Below are positions 43,767-52,879 of a stretch of 64,000 nt of DNA, piece after piece. Position 1 is the stretch's first letter; each line of letters opens with the position of its first letter. The translations under genes and the position numbers were made by a program. Source of the stretch: Streptomyces sp. NRRL S-37 (lineage in GTDB: Bacteria; Actinomycetota; Actinomycetes; Streptomycetales; Streptomycetaceae). The notes under the pieces are model-generated. The model saw nothing but the letters and a program-made list of their open reading frames with translations, did not search any database and had not been told where the DNA came from. The stretch spans positions 434,001 through 498,000 of the forward strand of contig NZ_JOIZ01000001.1 in the NCBI RefSeq assembly GCF_000721605.1. Reading direction: 5' to 3'.

Positions 43767-45131
43767 ATGACGCGATCATCGCGGAGCCTCGCCTATGCGC
43801 GTCCCTCCGCACTCGGAGCTTCGGCGGACGGGAGCCTCTTGGGGCTGGAGACCTCCCGAGGCGCGACGCCCTCCGGCTTCCAGGACCATCCCCGGTTCTT
43901 CTCGGGTTTCCTCACCAGTCCGCAGGCAGCCGCCGCCGGCCTGCTCTCGGTGGCCGACATCGCCGCCGCCCGCTACTACCGGCCTCGCCTGGCGGCTTGG
44001 CTGGACCCGGTGGTGACCGGCAACGGCGACCGGCTCCGCTTCGAGTCGTTCTCCGGCTGCTGCGGTGTCTACGCACGGCTCGACGTGCCGGCAGACGCAC
44101 TCGACGGGGGAGAGATCGGGCACGGCACCAGCAACTTCGACGTCAACAACCCGTTGCGTGAGGCGCTCACGCGCGTCGGCCCGCGCGATCCGGTTCATCT
44201 GCGGGTGGGGCCGGACGAGTTGGCGGTGACCGCACTGGGCGGCGCGGTGGTGGAGAAGAAGGTGCCCCTGCCCGGCAGGTGGTTGCGCGGCTTCGCGGAG
44301 GCGCAGGCGATCGCTGCCGGGTTCGACCTGCGTGCCGAACTGGCCGCGTCCGAGGCAGTCCGGTTCCTGCGGTCCCTTCCTCGCGGCGGTGGAAGAGGAC
44401 CGCGCGGCCCCGTTTGGTTCGTGCCGGTCCGGCAGGGACTCAGGCCCACGACGTGTCCCGCACCAGGAGCGGTGTGCCTGCCCGGACCGGAGCGGCTGGC
44501 CGCGTTTCACCGTGTGCTGCGGCACGCTACCGCGCTGCGTGTCTACGGTCCCGTGGGGGACGGCAGGGCGGCCACCGCGAGTGCCTGGGAAGCGGTTCTG
44601 CCGGGCATGCGCCTGACGCTCACTCTCTCCCCGGACCCCGCGAGGGGTTTCTCCGGTGAGGGCGGCGTACTGGAGGCACTGGCCGACGACGAGACCGTCC
44701 AGGACGCGGAACTGGTGGCCGTGCTGCTGGCGTGGGAACCGCGGATCGACGTGAGTGCTCTGGCCGCGGCCTGCGGACTGACCACCGCGCGGGTCCGGTC
44801 GGCGCTGACGCGCCTGGCGACCTCCGGCCGGGTGGGTTACGACACGGCCGAAGCCGCCTATTTCCACCGGCAGCTGCCCTACGACTCCGGTCTCGCCGAG
44901 CGTCACAACCCGAGGCTGCGGCATGCCCGTGCCCTGCTGTCGGCCAATGCTGTGACGCTGGACGGCGCGATGGGCACCGTCACGGCCGAGGACGGCCACA
45001 CCCACCGGGTGCGCGAGGACGCCGGCGTCCTGAGGTGCAGTTGCCTGTGGTGGGCGAGATACCGGGGTGGACGCGGCCCCTGCAAGCACGCGTTGGCGGT
45101 ACGCATGGCACGACGGGAGAGGAACAGTTGA
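43767..45131 (+). CDS. SWIM zinc-finger protein
   Basis: A 454-residue protein whose C-terminus holds a SWIM zinc finger (CxCx-n-CxH) in VLRCSCLWWARYRGGRGPCK followed by HALAV. The central part has a probable helical scaffold; near residue 330-370 (DVSALAAACGLTTARVRSAL) it contains a winged-helix-like segment. SWIM proteins of this type occur in multigene systems with MoxR ATPases, VWA proteins or DUF6493 proteins; here the partner is DUF6493, coupled by a 4-base overlap. TAGTGT lies exactly 7 bases before the ATG at 43767, so the message is probably leaderless. Function unknown; nucleic-acid or protein binding is expected. Confidence 0.85.
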   Translation: MTRSSRSLAYARPSALGASADGSLLGLETSRGATPSGFQDHPRFFSGFLTSPQAAAAGLLSVADIAAARYYRPRLAAWLDPVVTGNGDRLRFESFSGCCGVYARLDVPADALDGGEIGHGTSNFDVNNPLREALTRVGPRDPVHLRVGPDELAVTALGGAVVEKKVPLPGRWLRGFAEAQAIAAGFDLRAELAASEAVRFLRSLPRGGGRGPRGPVWFVPVRQGLRPTTCPAPGAVCLPGPERLAAFHRVLRHATALRVYGPVGDGRAATASAWEAVLPGMRLTLTLSPDPARGFSGEGGVLEALADDETVQDAELVAVLLAWEPRIDVSALAAACGLTTARVRSALTRLATSGRVGYDTAEAAYFHRQLPYDSGLAERHNPRLRHARALLSANAVTLDGAMGTVTAEDGHTHRVREDAGVLRCSCLWWARYRGGRGPCKHALAVRMARRERNS

Positions 45132-47779
45132 GCAAGCTGATCGAAGCGGTGCGCGGCGGGCGGACGGACGACGTGGTGACGATCGTGAACGGCATGACGG
45201 CCGCCGAACGGCGTGGGGAACTGCCGGCGCTGAAGGCGTTGCGCAAGGAGTTCCGCGACGCCTGGGTGACGCCGCAGCTCCAAGCGGCCTCTCCTGCGCT
45301 GCTGGTGGCGGGCCTCGGCTGCCAGAGCGGAGCGGCGGCCGTCGCGTCCTGGCTCACTGCTTCCGGCTGGGAGCGCATGTGGGTGGCGGAGAAGAGATTC
45401 CCCCCCATGCTCGAGGAGCGCCCCGCCGGATGGCTGGCGGAGCTGGCGCACCGGATCGCCGACCGCAGGCCCTCCACGGACATCCGGTATCACCTTCTCG
45501 AAGCGATCGTGCAGGCGGCCCGATGCCCGATGCCGGTGACCGACGCCTCCGTGCACGCGTGGATACGCAACATCTACGGCAATGGCTGGAACACCGACGT
45601 GATCGCCGAGCGGCTGAGGCAGTCGCCCTACCTCAGGCCCATGGTGGCCGGCCTCTTCACGGCAGGGGGGACCGGCCAGGCGCTGAACAGCGGTCACTCC
45701 AACAAGGACAACCCTTGGCTTCTCGCTCTCGCGCGGCTCACCGCGGAAGGCACGCTCGACCGCGCCACCATGGTCGACGGATGTCTGGGGCGGCTGTTGC
45801 GCGGCGGCACGGCAGTGGACCAGCGGGTGTTCCACCGGCTGCTGCTCGACCTCGGTCTGTCCGCCGAGGAGCACGCCGGCCGTGTCGCCGACTGGCGGGC
45901 CCTGGCCGCCGACGCGCTCCAGCCCGTCGCCGTCCACGCCCAGTCCGTCCTCGCCGAGCTCGCCCTGACCGGCTCCCTGCCGACGCATGACCTGGCCGAC
46001 ATGACGCGAGCGGTGCTCACCCGGCCGGAGAAGAACCTGGTCCGAGCTCAGCTGCAACTGCTGGACACAGTGGTCACCCGCGACACCGCCACAGCCGACG
46101 CACTGCTCCCGGCCGCGTCCCACGCCCTCACCCACGAGGACTCCGAAGCCCAGGAAAGGGCCCTGAAGCTGATCGAGCAGCACGGGACACATCTGACCGA
46201 CGCCCTCTCGCGTGAAGAGATCCTCACCTCGGCCGCGCCCATCGCCCCCGGCCTGCGCACCCGAGTGGTCGAAGCCCTGGGAACCGGAGCGGAAGAAGCT
46301 CTGCAGGCGGCCGGCGAGGACACGCTGCCTCCCGTTCCGTCCCCGGTCGCGCTCGCGTCGCCGCCGGCCTCAGTGGCGGAGACGGCCGAGGAGACCGGCG
46401 CGCTGCTGGCCTCCCACGGCATCCTGCCCGTCGCCGACTTCGAGCGGACCCTGGACGGACTGGTGCGCTGGGCCCATGAGGATCGAGCAGCTCTGCTGGA
46501 GGCGCTCGAGCCGGTAGCGGCGACGCGGTGGTGGTCCCGCACCTGTCGCCGGCCTCTCCCCGACGACTCGGTCCCCTCCGCCTTCGCCCCCTCCCATGTC
46601 CGCTTCACCCCGCGACTCGCCCTCGACCTGGTCCTCGCCGGCCTCCACCAGCGGATCGCACCGCGCACCGCGAAGGCAGTGCTCGACGGCGGGGGCGCGC
46701 ATGCCGGATGCCTCCCGAACGGCCCCTTCCGGGCCCGCTTCTGGGAGATCGCCCACAGGTTGCTCACCGATCCGCAGCCGTTCCTGCTGTCGACGCCGAG
46801 CTGGGACAACGGGCTGCTGGAGCCCGGAGAACTGACCGACCGGCTGAAGACGTACCAGCGGCTGGGCGCCCACGTCGGAGCGTGCGACTTCGCACAGGCC
46901 CTGCTGCGGGTGCGCACCACGGACCGGGCGGCCGCCGAGGCCGCCGCCGAGCGGGCCGCACTGCTGGGCACCCCGGAGGGGCAGCGGCTCGCCGACTGGC
47001 TGCGGACCGGCGGCCTCACCGGCACGGTCCTGCACCGCACGGTGACGGACCGAACGACACCGGTCGTCCGGTCCGGCGAGATCACCGCCTTGCACATGTT
47101 CCCACTCCCTTTCCGTGAGCTGGGGAGTCCGGCACTCGGTTCCCACCACCGGTGCTGGTGCGCCGCCACCGCGGCCGTCCAGCAGACCCACTGGCCCGCC
47201 CTGCTGCCGGAGCACCCCGAACTCATAGCCCTGCGGCTGATACAGCACGTCCTGCCCTGCGCGCAGTACCCCGAGAAGGATCCGGACGTCTGCTCCGTCC
47301 TGCCCTTGCTCGCGCAGTCACCCGGCGCGAGCGGGCCCGCGACGTCCCTGGTGGTGGCCGGCGGGCTCGGCGTCCAGCGCCAGGAGGACAGAATCGCCGC
47401 GGTCGACGCACTGCTGCTGCTGGCGGCACAGAAGAAGCTGGATCCCGGTGCGCTCGCCACCGACCTCGGTGCGCTGATGCTCATCGGGGTCGTCGCTCCG
47501 AGCCGCCTGGCGGAGTCCCTGGGAACGGCCGCGTCCACCGGCGCGTACCGCACCGTCTGGACCGTGCTGCGTGACGCGCTGCCACCGCTCCTGTCCAAAG
47601 ACCTCTCCCCGGCCGAGTCCCGCGGCCTCGGCGAACTGCTCACCGTGGCCGCCGAGTGCGCCGAACGTACCGGAGCCCAGGGCGAGATACCCGGACTCGG
47701 CCCGATAGCCGACCGGCGGGGCAGCTCACGGCTGGTGAGCCAGGCCCGTCGCCTACGCGCAGCACTTGCCGGCACGTAG
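45128..47779 (+). CDS. DUF6493-like large helical-repeat protein, partner of SWIM
   Basis: An 883-residue protein starting at the TTG at 45128, which overlaps the SWIM stop (TTGA) and has AGAGGA 5 bases before it; the frame shows no better start. Repeated helical pairs (e.g. LSAEEHAGRVADWRALAAD, ALTHEDSEAQERALKLIEQH) suggest a HEAT-like solenoid from about residue 20 to 500. A second half (residues 480-880) carries HRCWCAATAAVQQTHWPALL and DRIAAVDALLLLAAQKKLD. I assign DUF6493 from the characteristic pairing with a SWIM protein. No enzymatic motif is seen; a scaffold or effector role is possible. Confidence 0.75.
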   Translation: MSKLIEAVRGGRTDDVVTIVNGMTAAERRGELPALKALRKEFRDAWVTPQLQAASPALLVAGLGCQSGAAAVASWLTASGWERMWVAEKRFPPMLEERPAGWLAELAHRIADRRPSTDIRYHLLEAIVQAARCPMPVTDASVHAWIRNIYGNGWNTDVIAERLRQSPYLRPMVAGLFTAGGTGQALNSGHSNKDNPWLLALARLTAEGTLDRATMVDGCLGRLLRGGTAVDQRVFHRLLLDLGLSAEEHAGRVADWRALAADALQPVAVHAQSVLAELALTGSLPTHDLADMTRAVLTRPEKNLVRAQLQLLDTVVTRDTATADALLPAASHALTHEDSEAQERALKLIEQHGTHLTDALSREEILTSAAPIAPGLRTRVVEALGTGAEEALQAAGEDTLPPVPSPVALASPPASVAETAEETGALLASHGILPVADFERTLDGLVRWAHEDRAALLEALEPVAATRWWSRTCRRPLPDDSVPSAFAPSHVRFTPRLALDLVLAGLHQRIAPRTAKAVLDGGGAHAGCLPNGPFRARFWEIAHRLLTDPQPFLLSTPSWDNGLLEPGELTDRLKTYQRLGAHVGACDFAQALLRVRTTDRAAAEAAAERAALLGTPEGQRLADWLRTGGLTGTVLHRTVTDRTTPVVRSGEITALHMFPLPFRELGSPALGSHHRCWCAATAAVQQTHWPALLPEHPELIALRLIQHVLPCAQYPEKDPDVCSVLPLLAQSPGASGPATSLVVAGGLGVQRQEDRIAAVDALLLLAAQKKLDPGALATDLGALMLIGVVAPSRLAESLGTAASTGAYRTVWTVLRDALPPLLSKDLSPAESRGLGELLTVAAECAERTGAQGEIPGLGPIADRRGSSRLVSQARRLRAALAGT

Positions 47780-48126
47780 GTCCGAAGAGGCGCATCCGCC
47801 CGGGGGATCCCGCAGCAGGGGCACGTGGTGCGGCAGGGACGGTTTGATGCCGGCCGGCTCGAGCGGGAGGTGGTCGGCCTCGGCGGCACGGAGTGCGGCC
47901 GAGGCCGACCCCAGGACCTCCGAGCGCGACAACTCCTGTCGCTCGGGCAGCGGTCATGCCGAGTCGGTCGAGGGCGACGACGGCGGGGTGAGTCAGGCTG
48001 CGTTCGCCGTGGGCCCGTACCGCCGCGATCGACGAGCTCGGCCATCTTCGTTCTCAGCGGTTCCAGTTTCCCGCGCACCGTCACCGCCAGGCCGAGCTGG
48101 TCCCCTGCGTGGGCGGGGCCCCACAC
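47753..48126 (-). pseudogene. Small gene with two one-base frameshifts, unknown family
   Basis: Three frames of the minus strand join into a coherent coding pattern: GLAVTVRGKLEPLRTKMAEL (48097-48030), then AVRAHGERSLTHPAVVALDR (48018-47960), then ERQELSRSEVLGSASAALRA (47945-47886) and HLPLEPAGIKPSLPHHVP up to a stop at 47753. One extra base near 48029 and one in GGG at 47945-47947 break it. It overlaps the DUF6493 3' end by 27 bases. The family is not recognised. Either sequencing errors or a decayed gene. Confidence 0.4.
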
Positions 48127-48157
48127 GCGCGCCGTTCTTCTCTCGCACGGTTGGGTG

Positions 48158-48919
48158 TCAAGTGCGCAGGTAAGACGCGCCGTTGAGGTCGACGATGGTT
48201 CCCGAGGCCCATGCCGCGGCCGGGGAGGCGAGGAAATGCACCGTGGCGGCGACCTCTTCCGGGGTGCCGACGCGCCCGAAGGGGCTCTCCGCGCGCAGAC
48301 GTTCTCCTTCCGGGCCGGACAACTTCCCCGTCTGCCGTTCGGTGGCCACGAACCCGGGCGCGACGGAGGTGACCGCGATGCCGTGCGGAGCCAGGGCCAC
48401 GGCCAGTGACTGACCGAGGGCGTGCAGGGCGGCCTTGGTGGCCCCGTAGGCGGGGAAATCGGGTTCGCCCCGGAACGCGCCGCGCGAGCCGATGTTCACG
48501 ATCGCCCCGCCGGTGCCCCGGTCGACGAGGTGGTGGGCTGTGGCCCAGCACAAGTCGGCCGCGCCCAGCAGGTTGACGTCGACCATCCGCCGCCAGACCT
48601 GCTGCCAGTGCTCCAGCGGGGTCTCGGCGATGGGGTGCCGGGTGTCCGCCGCGGGTGCCAGGGCCGCGTTGTTCACCAGCACGTCCACGGCACCGAGCGC
48701 GGCCACCGCCTCGGCCACGGTCCGCTCGGCCGCACCTGGCTCGCCCAGGTCGGCCTGCAGCAGTGTGTGCCCGGTGCCGGGAAGCTCACGCACCGTCCGT
48801 TCGGCGTCCGCACGGCGACCGGCGTACTGCACCGCGACCCGGTCACCGCCGGCGGCGAAGGCCCTCGCGACGGCGCGGCCGATGCCCCGCGATCCACCGG
48901 TGACGAGCACGCCCCTCAT
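48158..48919 (-). CDS. Short-chain dehydrogenase/reductase
   Basis: A 253-residue NAD(P)-dependent oxidoreductase of the classical SDR type. Cofactor loop VTGGSRGIGRAVARAF, the NNAA motif, catalytic Ser in VNIGSRGAF and the YGATKAALHAL Tyr-Lys pair. YAGRRAD after the second strand favours NADP(H). The substrate is unknown. The ATG is 4 bases inside the upstream VOC gene, so both are one operon, probably repressed by the divergent GntR protein. Downstream of it lies the small frameshifted gene. Confidence 0.9.
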   Translation of the reverse strand: MRGVLVTGGSRGIGRAVARAFAAGGDRVAVQYAGRRADAERTVRELPGTGHTLLQADLGEPGAAERTVAEAVAALGAVDVLVNNAALAPAADTRHPIAETPLEHWQQVWRRMVDVNLLGAADLCWATAHHLVDRGTGGAIVNIGSRGAFRGEPDFPAYGATKAALHALGQSLAVALAPHGIAVTSVAPGFVATERQTGKLSGPEGERLRAESPFGRVGTPEEVAATVHFLASPAAAWASGTIVDLNGASYLRT

Positions 48920-49338
48920 CGGGCGAACACCATCGACTCGTCACGGAAGGACTTGAACTCCAGGGCGTTGCCCGCGGGGTCGCGGAAGAACATGGTCCAC
49001 TGTTCGCCGGGTTCACCGGGAAAGCGGCGATGCGGTTCGATGTCGAAGCGTACCCCCGCGGCTCGCAACCGCTCGGCGAACTGGTGGAAGGACTGTTCGG
49101 GCAGCAGGAGACCGTAGTGCGGGATCGGCACCCGGTGCTGTCCCACCACGCTGGTACCCGCCGGCTGCGGCACGGTCGGCACCAGGTGGGTCACCAACTG
49201 GTGGCCTTCGAGATTCCAGTCCACCCAGTGGTCGGCGCTGCGCCCCTCGGGCAGACCCAGCACCTGTCCGTAGAAGCCGCGGGCGGCGGCCAGGTCGTCG
49301 ACCGGGACGGCCAGGTGGAAAGCGGGTCGGTGTGGCAT
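48916..49338 (-). CDS. VOC-family (glyoxalase-like) metalloprotein
   Basis: A 140-residue vicinal-oxygen-chelate protein with the paired beta-alpha-beta3 modules: PAFHLAVPVDDLAAARGFYG at the start (first His ligand) and QWTMFFRDPAGNALEFKSF near the end (Glu ligand). Possible roles are isomerase, extradiol dioxygenase or antibiotic-binding protein; the SDR partner favours a catabolic pathway. GAGGGG precedes the ATG at 49338. First gene of the VOC-SDR operon, transcribed away from the GntR gene. Confidence 0.88.
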   Translation of the reverse strand: MPHRPAFHLAVPVDDLAAARGFYGQVLGLPEGRSADHWVDWNLEGHQLVTHLVPTVPQPAGTSVVGQHRVPIPHYGLLLPEQSFHQFAERLRAAGVRFDIEPHRRFPGEPGEQWTMFFRDPAGNALEFKSFRDESMVFAR

Positions 49339-49395
49339 CGGGGTCCCCTCTGGTGGAGTCGGCGGCCAGGGCAGCCTGACCCACCCGATCTTTCA

Positions 49396-49482
49396 ATGTC
49401 AACATTAGGACAAGAGTCGGCTGGAAGTCCGGGGCGAGTCGCCTGGCTGGTCTGGTGGTTGCGATTGTCCGGATGTCAACAT
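49396..49482. promoter_or_regulatory. Twin ATGTCAACAT operators between the VOC and GntR genes
   Basis: The identical decamer ATGTCAACAT occurs at 49396-49405 and 49473-49482, 77 bases apart (about seven helical turns). Its TGT-N2-ACA core fits a FadR-type GntR site. The first copy overlaps a minus-strand TTGACA (-35 of the VOC-SDR operon); the second lies right before the gntR ATG, over its probable -10. This predicts repression of both directions with looping. Confidence 0.65.
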
Positions 49483-49488
49483 GGCGGC

Positions 49489-50166
49489 ATGTCATCTGCA
49501 CTGCCGAAGGCCGCCCGGCGCGGGCTGGCCGACGAAGCCGCCGACCTGGTGCGCGCCGCGATCTTCTCGGGTCACTTCCCGCCCGGAGCCCCACTGCGCG
49601 AAGTGGAGTTGGCCGAACGCCTCGAGGTCAGCCGTGGCTCGGTCCGGGAGGGACTGGCCCGGCTGGAGCACGAGGGGTTGGTGCGTGGCGGCTGGCACCG
49701 CGGCACCACCGTCATCAGGGTGACGGCCGAGGATGCGCAGGAGGTCTACGCGCTGCGGGCCGCGTTGGACCGTCTGGCCGCGACCACCGCGCGGCGAGCC
49801 GCGACCGCGGAGCAGCTGTCCGCGCTGGATCGGCTGGTGACCGAGATGGCGGCCGAGATCGCCGAGGGCGGTGACGCCCCCCGGCTGGTGGCGCTGGACA
49901 TCGCCTTCCACGACCAGATCTATGCCGCGGCCGGGAACGGCAGGCTCACCTCCGCCTGGGAGGCGATCCGCTCTCAGGTGCACCTGTTCCAGCTGAGCCG
50001 CGTCGACGTGGCCTACGACCACTACCGCGCACGCGTGGTCGACGAGCATCGCGAGCTGGCCGCTCTCCTGCGCTCCGGCGACATCCGGACGCTGGCCCGC
50101 CGGGCCGAAGAGCATGTGGAATCCGCGCGGCGCAGTCTGCTGGCCGGTCTGCCGACCGCACCGTGA
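49489..50166 (+). CDS. GntR-family regulator, FCD (FadR) type
   Basis: A 225-residue transcription factor. The winged helix spans residues 12-75 (DEAADLVRAAIFSGHFPPGA, LREVELAERLEVSRGSVREG, LARLEHEGLVRGG), and the C-terminal all-helical FCD ligand domain covers about 85-215 (LDIAFHDQIYAAAGNGRLTS with metal-binding His, DEHRELAALLRSGD). Ligands of this class are usually small organic acids. Start is the ATG at 49489; no Shine-Dalgarno, probably leaderless. It faces the VOC-SDR operon over twin operators. Confidence 0.88.
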   Translation: MSSALPKAARRGLADEAADLVRAAIFSGHFPPGAPLREVELAERLEVSRGSVREGLARLEHEGLVRGGWHRGTTVIRVTAEDAQEVYALRAALDRLAATTARRAATAEQLSALDRLVTEMAAEIAEGGDAPRLVALDIAFHDQIYAAAGNGRLTSAWEAIRSQVHLFQLSRVDVAYDHYRARVVDEHRELAALLRSGDIRTLARRAEEHVESARRSLLAGLPTAP

Positions 50167-50396
50167 CGTCAGGCACCACGTCAGGCACCGAGGCGTCCAG
50201 CCGTACCTGAGCGTGCCCGTATGCGCCAGGCAGCCGGAAAGCGGCGAGTGGCTGTGGGTGGGCTCCGGTTCCGGTTCCGGTTCGTCACCACGTCGTACCG
50301 GCTCGGATCTCCCGGCGCAGGGCGGACCGGCCAGGCAGACGCATGCCAAGACAGTGCTGAGGAGTCGCGGCGCTTCACCAGTCGCGGCGCTTCACC
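50166..50396. repeat. Three short tandem duplications in a gene-free stretch
   Basis: Between gntR and the first MmyB-like gene: ACGTCAGGCACC twice in tandem (50166-50189), CCGGTT three times (50265-50282), and AGTCGCGGCGCTTCACC twice in tandem (50363-50396). The whole gap 50167-50554 has no gene. Confidence 0.85.
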
Positions 50397-50554
50397 TGCG
50401 ACGGGTGGGAAGCACTCGGCCTGTGCCGCCCTCGGAGAGCAAGGCCGTCGTCGACTCGGACAGGGGTGTGACTGTCCAGGGTGTGCTGTTCCCAGGGTAA
50501 GCGCACCCTCCCTCGCCCCTACGGCAGTGCGTCGCGCCGCTCTAGCCTCGACGT

Positions 50555-51430
50555 ATGGACAGAGAGAAGGAGCTCGTCGACAACACGCTGGGAGGTTTCC
50601 TCCGGGCGCGGCGCGCCCGCCTGCGCCCCTGCGACGTGGGGATTCCCACCTCCGGTCGTCGCAGGGTGCCCGGTCTGCGACGTGAGGAGGTGGCCGCCCT
50701 CGCGGGGGTGAGTTCCGACTACTACACGCGTCTCGAACAGGGCCGCGAGCGGCATCCGTCCCGGCAGATCCTCGAGGCCGTGGGGCGGGCACTGCAGCTG
50801 GACGGCGAAGCGATGGCCCACCTGCACCGCGTGGCCGGCCCGACCACCCGCCGGACACGCCGAGCACCGCGCGTGGAACGAGTCGCCCCGCACCTCAGGC
50901 GTCTCCTCGACACGTGGCGTGACACGCCTGCCTTCGTCATGAGCCCCGTACTGGACATCCTGGCCCGTAACCGGCTCGCGAGCGTTCTTCACGCCGACTT
51001 CACTCACAGTGACAACTTGTTGCGCATGACGTTCCTGGACCCGGTCGCGCGGCGGTTTCACCGGGACTGGGACCGTGCGGCCGAGTCGACGGTGGCCACA
51101 TTGCGCCGTGCGGCCGGCATCGATCCCGAGGATCCGCGCCTGAGCCAGGTCGTAGGTGAGCTGTCCCTGAGAAGTGCGGACTTCTCCACGCTGTGGGCGC
51201 GGCATGACGTGCGCGCCAAGACGCGGGAGGCGAAACGCTTCCACCATGCTCAGGTCGGTGACCTGGAACTGCACTTCGAGTCCTTCACCGTCAACAGCGC
51301 CCCGACGCAGCAGCTCGTCGTCTACCAGGCCGAACCAGGCACGGCGTCCGCCGACGCACTGTCCCTGCTCGGCTCCCTCAGTGCCGGCGCAGTGGCCGAG
51401 GAGCCGGCGGCCGGCGCCGCGCTCGACTGA
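50555..51430 (+). CDS. MmyB-like helix-turn-helix regulator, copy 1
   Basis: A 291-residue regulator. XRE-type helix-turn-helix at residues 12-85 (LGGFLRARRARLRPCDVGIP, VPGLRREEVAALAGVSSDYY followed by TRLEQGRERHPSRQIL) and a MmyB ligand-binding PAS-like domain at about 105-270 (DTPAFVMSPVLDILARNRLA, LRMTFLDPVARRFHRDWDRA). TAGCCT lies 6 bases before the ATG and there is no Shine-Dalgarno, so it is probably leaderless. The next gene is a paralogue in the same direction. Confidence 0.9.
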   Translation: MDREKELVDNTLGGFLRARRARLRPCDVGIPTSGRRRVPGLRREEVAALAGVSSDYYTRLEQGRERHPSRQILEAVGRALQLDGEAMAHLHRVAGPTTRRTRRAPRVERVAPHLRRLLDTWRDTPAFVMSPVLDILARNRLASVLHADFTHSDNLLRMTFLDPVARRFHRDWDRAAESTVATLRRAAGIDPEDPRLSQVVGELSLRSADFSTLWARHDVRAKTREAKRFHHAQVGDLELHFESFTVNSAPTQQLVVYQAEPGTASADALSLLGSLSAGAVAEEPAAGAALD

Positions 51431-51515
51431 GTCGCCGCCGTTCGGGCCGGGTCCACCGGCCAGGCCCGCACGAGAGGGACGAAGGGCGGGCCGGCCTCTC
51501 CGTTAGGTTGGAACA

Positions 51516-52388
51516 ATGAGCGACACCACTCCCTTGGGAGACTTTCTGAGAGCACGGCGCGAAGCCCTGAAACCGCTGGACGTGGGGCTTCCGGAGCACG
51601 GGCGCCGGCGGGTGCCGGGGCTGCGCCGTGAGGAGGTCGCCATGCTCGCCGGGGTGAGCGCCGACTACTACATGCGCCTGGAACAGGGACGGGAGTCCAG
51701 CCCGTCCCCGCAGGTGATCGACGCGGTCGCCGCCGCCCTGCGCCTCAGTGACGAGGCGCACGACCATCTGCGCAGGCTCACCAGGGCGCCCCAGGAACGT
51801 CGCGGTGTTCCGGCCGGCTACGACAGGGTTCACCCCCACCTTCTGCGGCTGATCGACGGCTGGCCCGACACCCCCGCTTTCGTCCTGGGCCCGGCCCTGG
51901 ACATCCTGGCGCGCAATGCGCTCGCCGCGGCCCTGCACAGCGGATTCCAACGGTTCGACAACCTGGCTCGCATGGTCTTCCTGGACCCGGCGGGACGTGC
52001 CTTCTACAGGGACTGGGACGACTCCGCCCACTCGTGCGTGGCCGAACTGCGTGCGGCCTTCGGACACGACCCCGAGTCCCCGCGGATCACCGAAGTCGTC
52101 GACACGCTCCGCGGGAGGAGTCCCGAATTCGCCGGGCTGTGGGGACTGCACGAGGTCAGGAGCAAGACACAGCAGGAGAAGTACCTGCTGCATCCCGAGG
52201 TGGGTGCCCTGGAGATCCAGTTCTCGGCCTTCACCGTGGGGGGAGCCCCGCATCAGCAGCTGGTCGTCTACCAGGCCGAGCCGGCGAGCGTCACCGCGGC
52301 TGCCTTCACCGCGCTTCGGTCCGGTGCCGGCGAAGAGGCGTCGGCAGAGGTGGTGCGGGAGGTTTCGCTGTCGTCCGGCAACAGCTGA
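51516..52388 (+). CDS. MmyB-like helix-turn-helix regulator, copy 2
   Basis: A 290-residue paralogue of the preceding gene (FLRARREALKPLDVGLPEHG, DTPAFVLGPALDILARNALA, LARMVFLDPAGRAFYRDWDD). The two share the same domain layout and the ending QQLVVYQAE, so they arose by tandem duplication and then diverged. TAGGTT lies 6 bases before its ATG, again giving a probable leaderless message. Two separate promoters mean the pair is not simply an operon. Likely controls the Atu4866/amidohydrolase cluster that follows. Confidence 0.9.
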   Translation: MSDTTPLGDFLRARREALKPLDVGLPEHGRRRVPGLRREEVAMLAGVSADYYMRLEQGRESSPSPQVIDAVAAALRLSDEAHDHLRRLTRAPQERRGVPAGYDRVHPHLLRLIDGWPDTPAFVLGPALDILARNALAAALHSGFQRFDNLARMVFLDPAGRAFYRDWDDSAHSCVAELRAAFGHDPESPRITEVVDTLRGRSPEFAGLWGLHEVRSKTQQEKYLLHPEVGALEIQFSAFTVGGAPHQQLVVYQAEPASVTAAAFTALRSGAGEEASAEVVREVSLSSGNS

Positions 52389-52430
52389 CTGCTGTGTGGC
52401 CCCGCCTGTGAAAGGGCCCTGGACGAGAAG

Positions 52431-52459
52431 GAGGGCTCGCCGGCCGGCGACGAGCCCTC
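52431..52459. terminator. Terminator hairpin after MmyB-like copy 2
   Basis: A 9-bp perfect stem (GAGGGCTCG and CGAGCCCTC) with an 11-base GC-rich loop in the convergent gap before the Atu4866 gene, likely bidirectional. Confidence 0.6.
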
Positions 52460-52579
52460 ACTGTGGCATCTGGACGTGTTCGGGCCGGTGAGGGCAACCG
52501 TGCCTCGTACCGTCGGCCGCCCGTTCCCGGCGTCGCCGCCCGGAACCGACGGCCCCACGGGAAACCAGGATCAGGTCCC

Positions 52580-52879
52580 TCAGCCGCGCGACCCCGTACC
52601 TTCCCGCCGGACGCGGTGATCGCCCTCACGGTAGAGCACCAAGTGCTCGTGGAAGAGAACGCCGTCGCGAACGTCCCCTGTGGCGGTGAAGCCGGTGTCG
52701 TCGACGTAGTCGATGTGGTTGCCGCTGACGGTGTACCGGCCGGTGTAGGCACTCCGGCGCCGTCCGCGGGCCTCGTCGTAGCGGCCGTTCGGCAGTAGTT
52801 CCTGGCGGATGAATCCGTCCGCGGTCACCCACATCCCGACGTACGGGTGGGGAGCGCGAGGCGTGTCGTTGCTGGTCAT
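52580..52879 (-). CDS. Stand-alone Atu4866-domain protein
   Basis: A 99-residue soluble protein whose whole length is an Atu4866 domain: YVGMWVTADGFIRQELLPNG, RYDEARGRRRSAYTGRYTVS, GNHIDYVDDTGFTATGDVRD. The family forms a small beta-barrel of unknown function. The ATG at 52879 gives MTSNDTPRAP, close to the MTTNDTHAH start of the divergent fusion protein, so both probably derive from one ancestor. It is transcribed away from the cluster and would share its control region at 52880-53268. Confidence 0.8.
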   Translation of the reverse strand: MTSNDTPRAPHPYVGMWVTADGFIRQELLPNGRYDEARGRRRSAYTGRYTVSGNHIDYVDDTGFTATGDVRDGVLFHEHLVLYREGDHRVRREGTGSRG

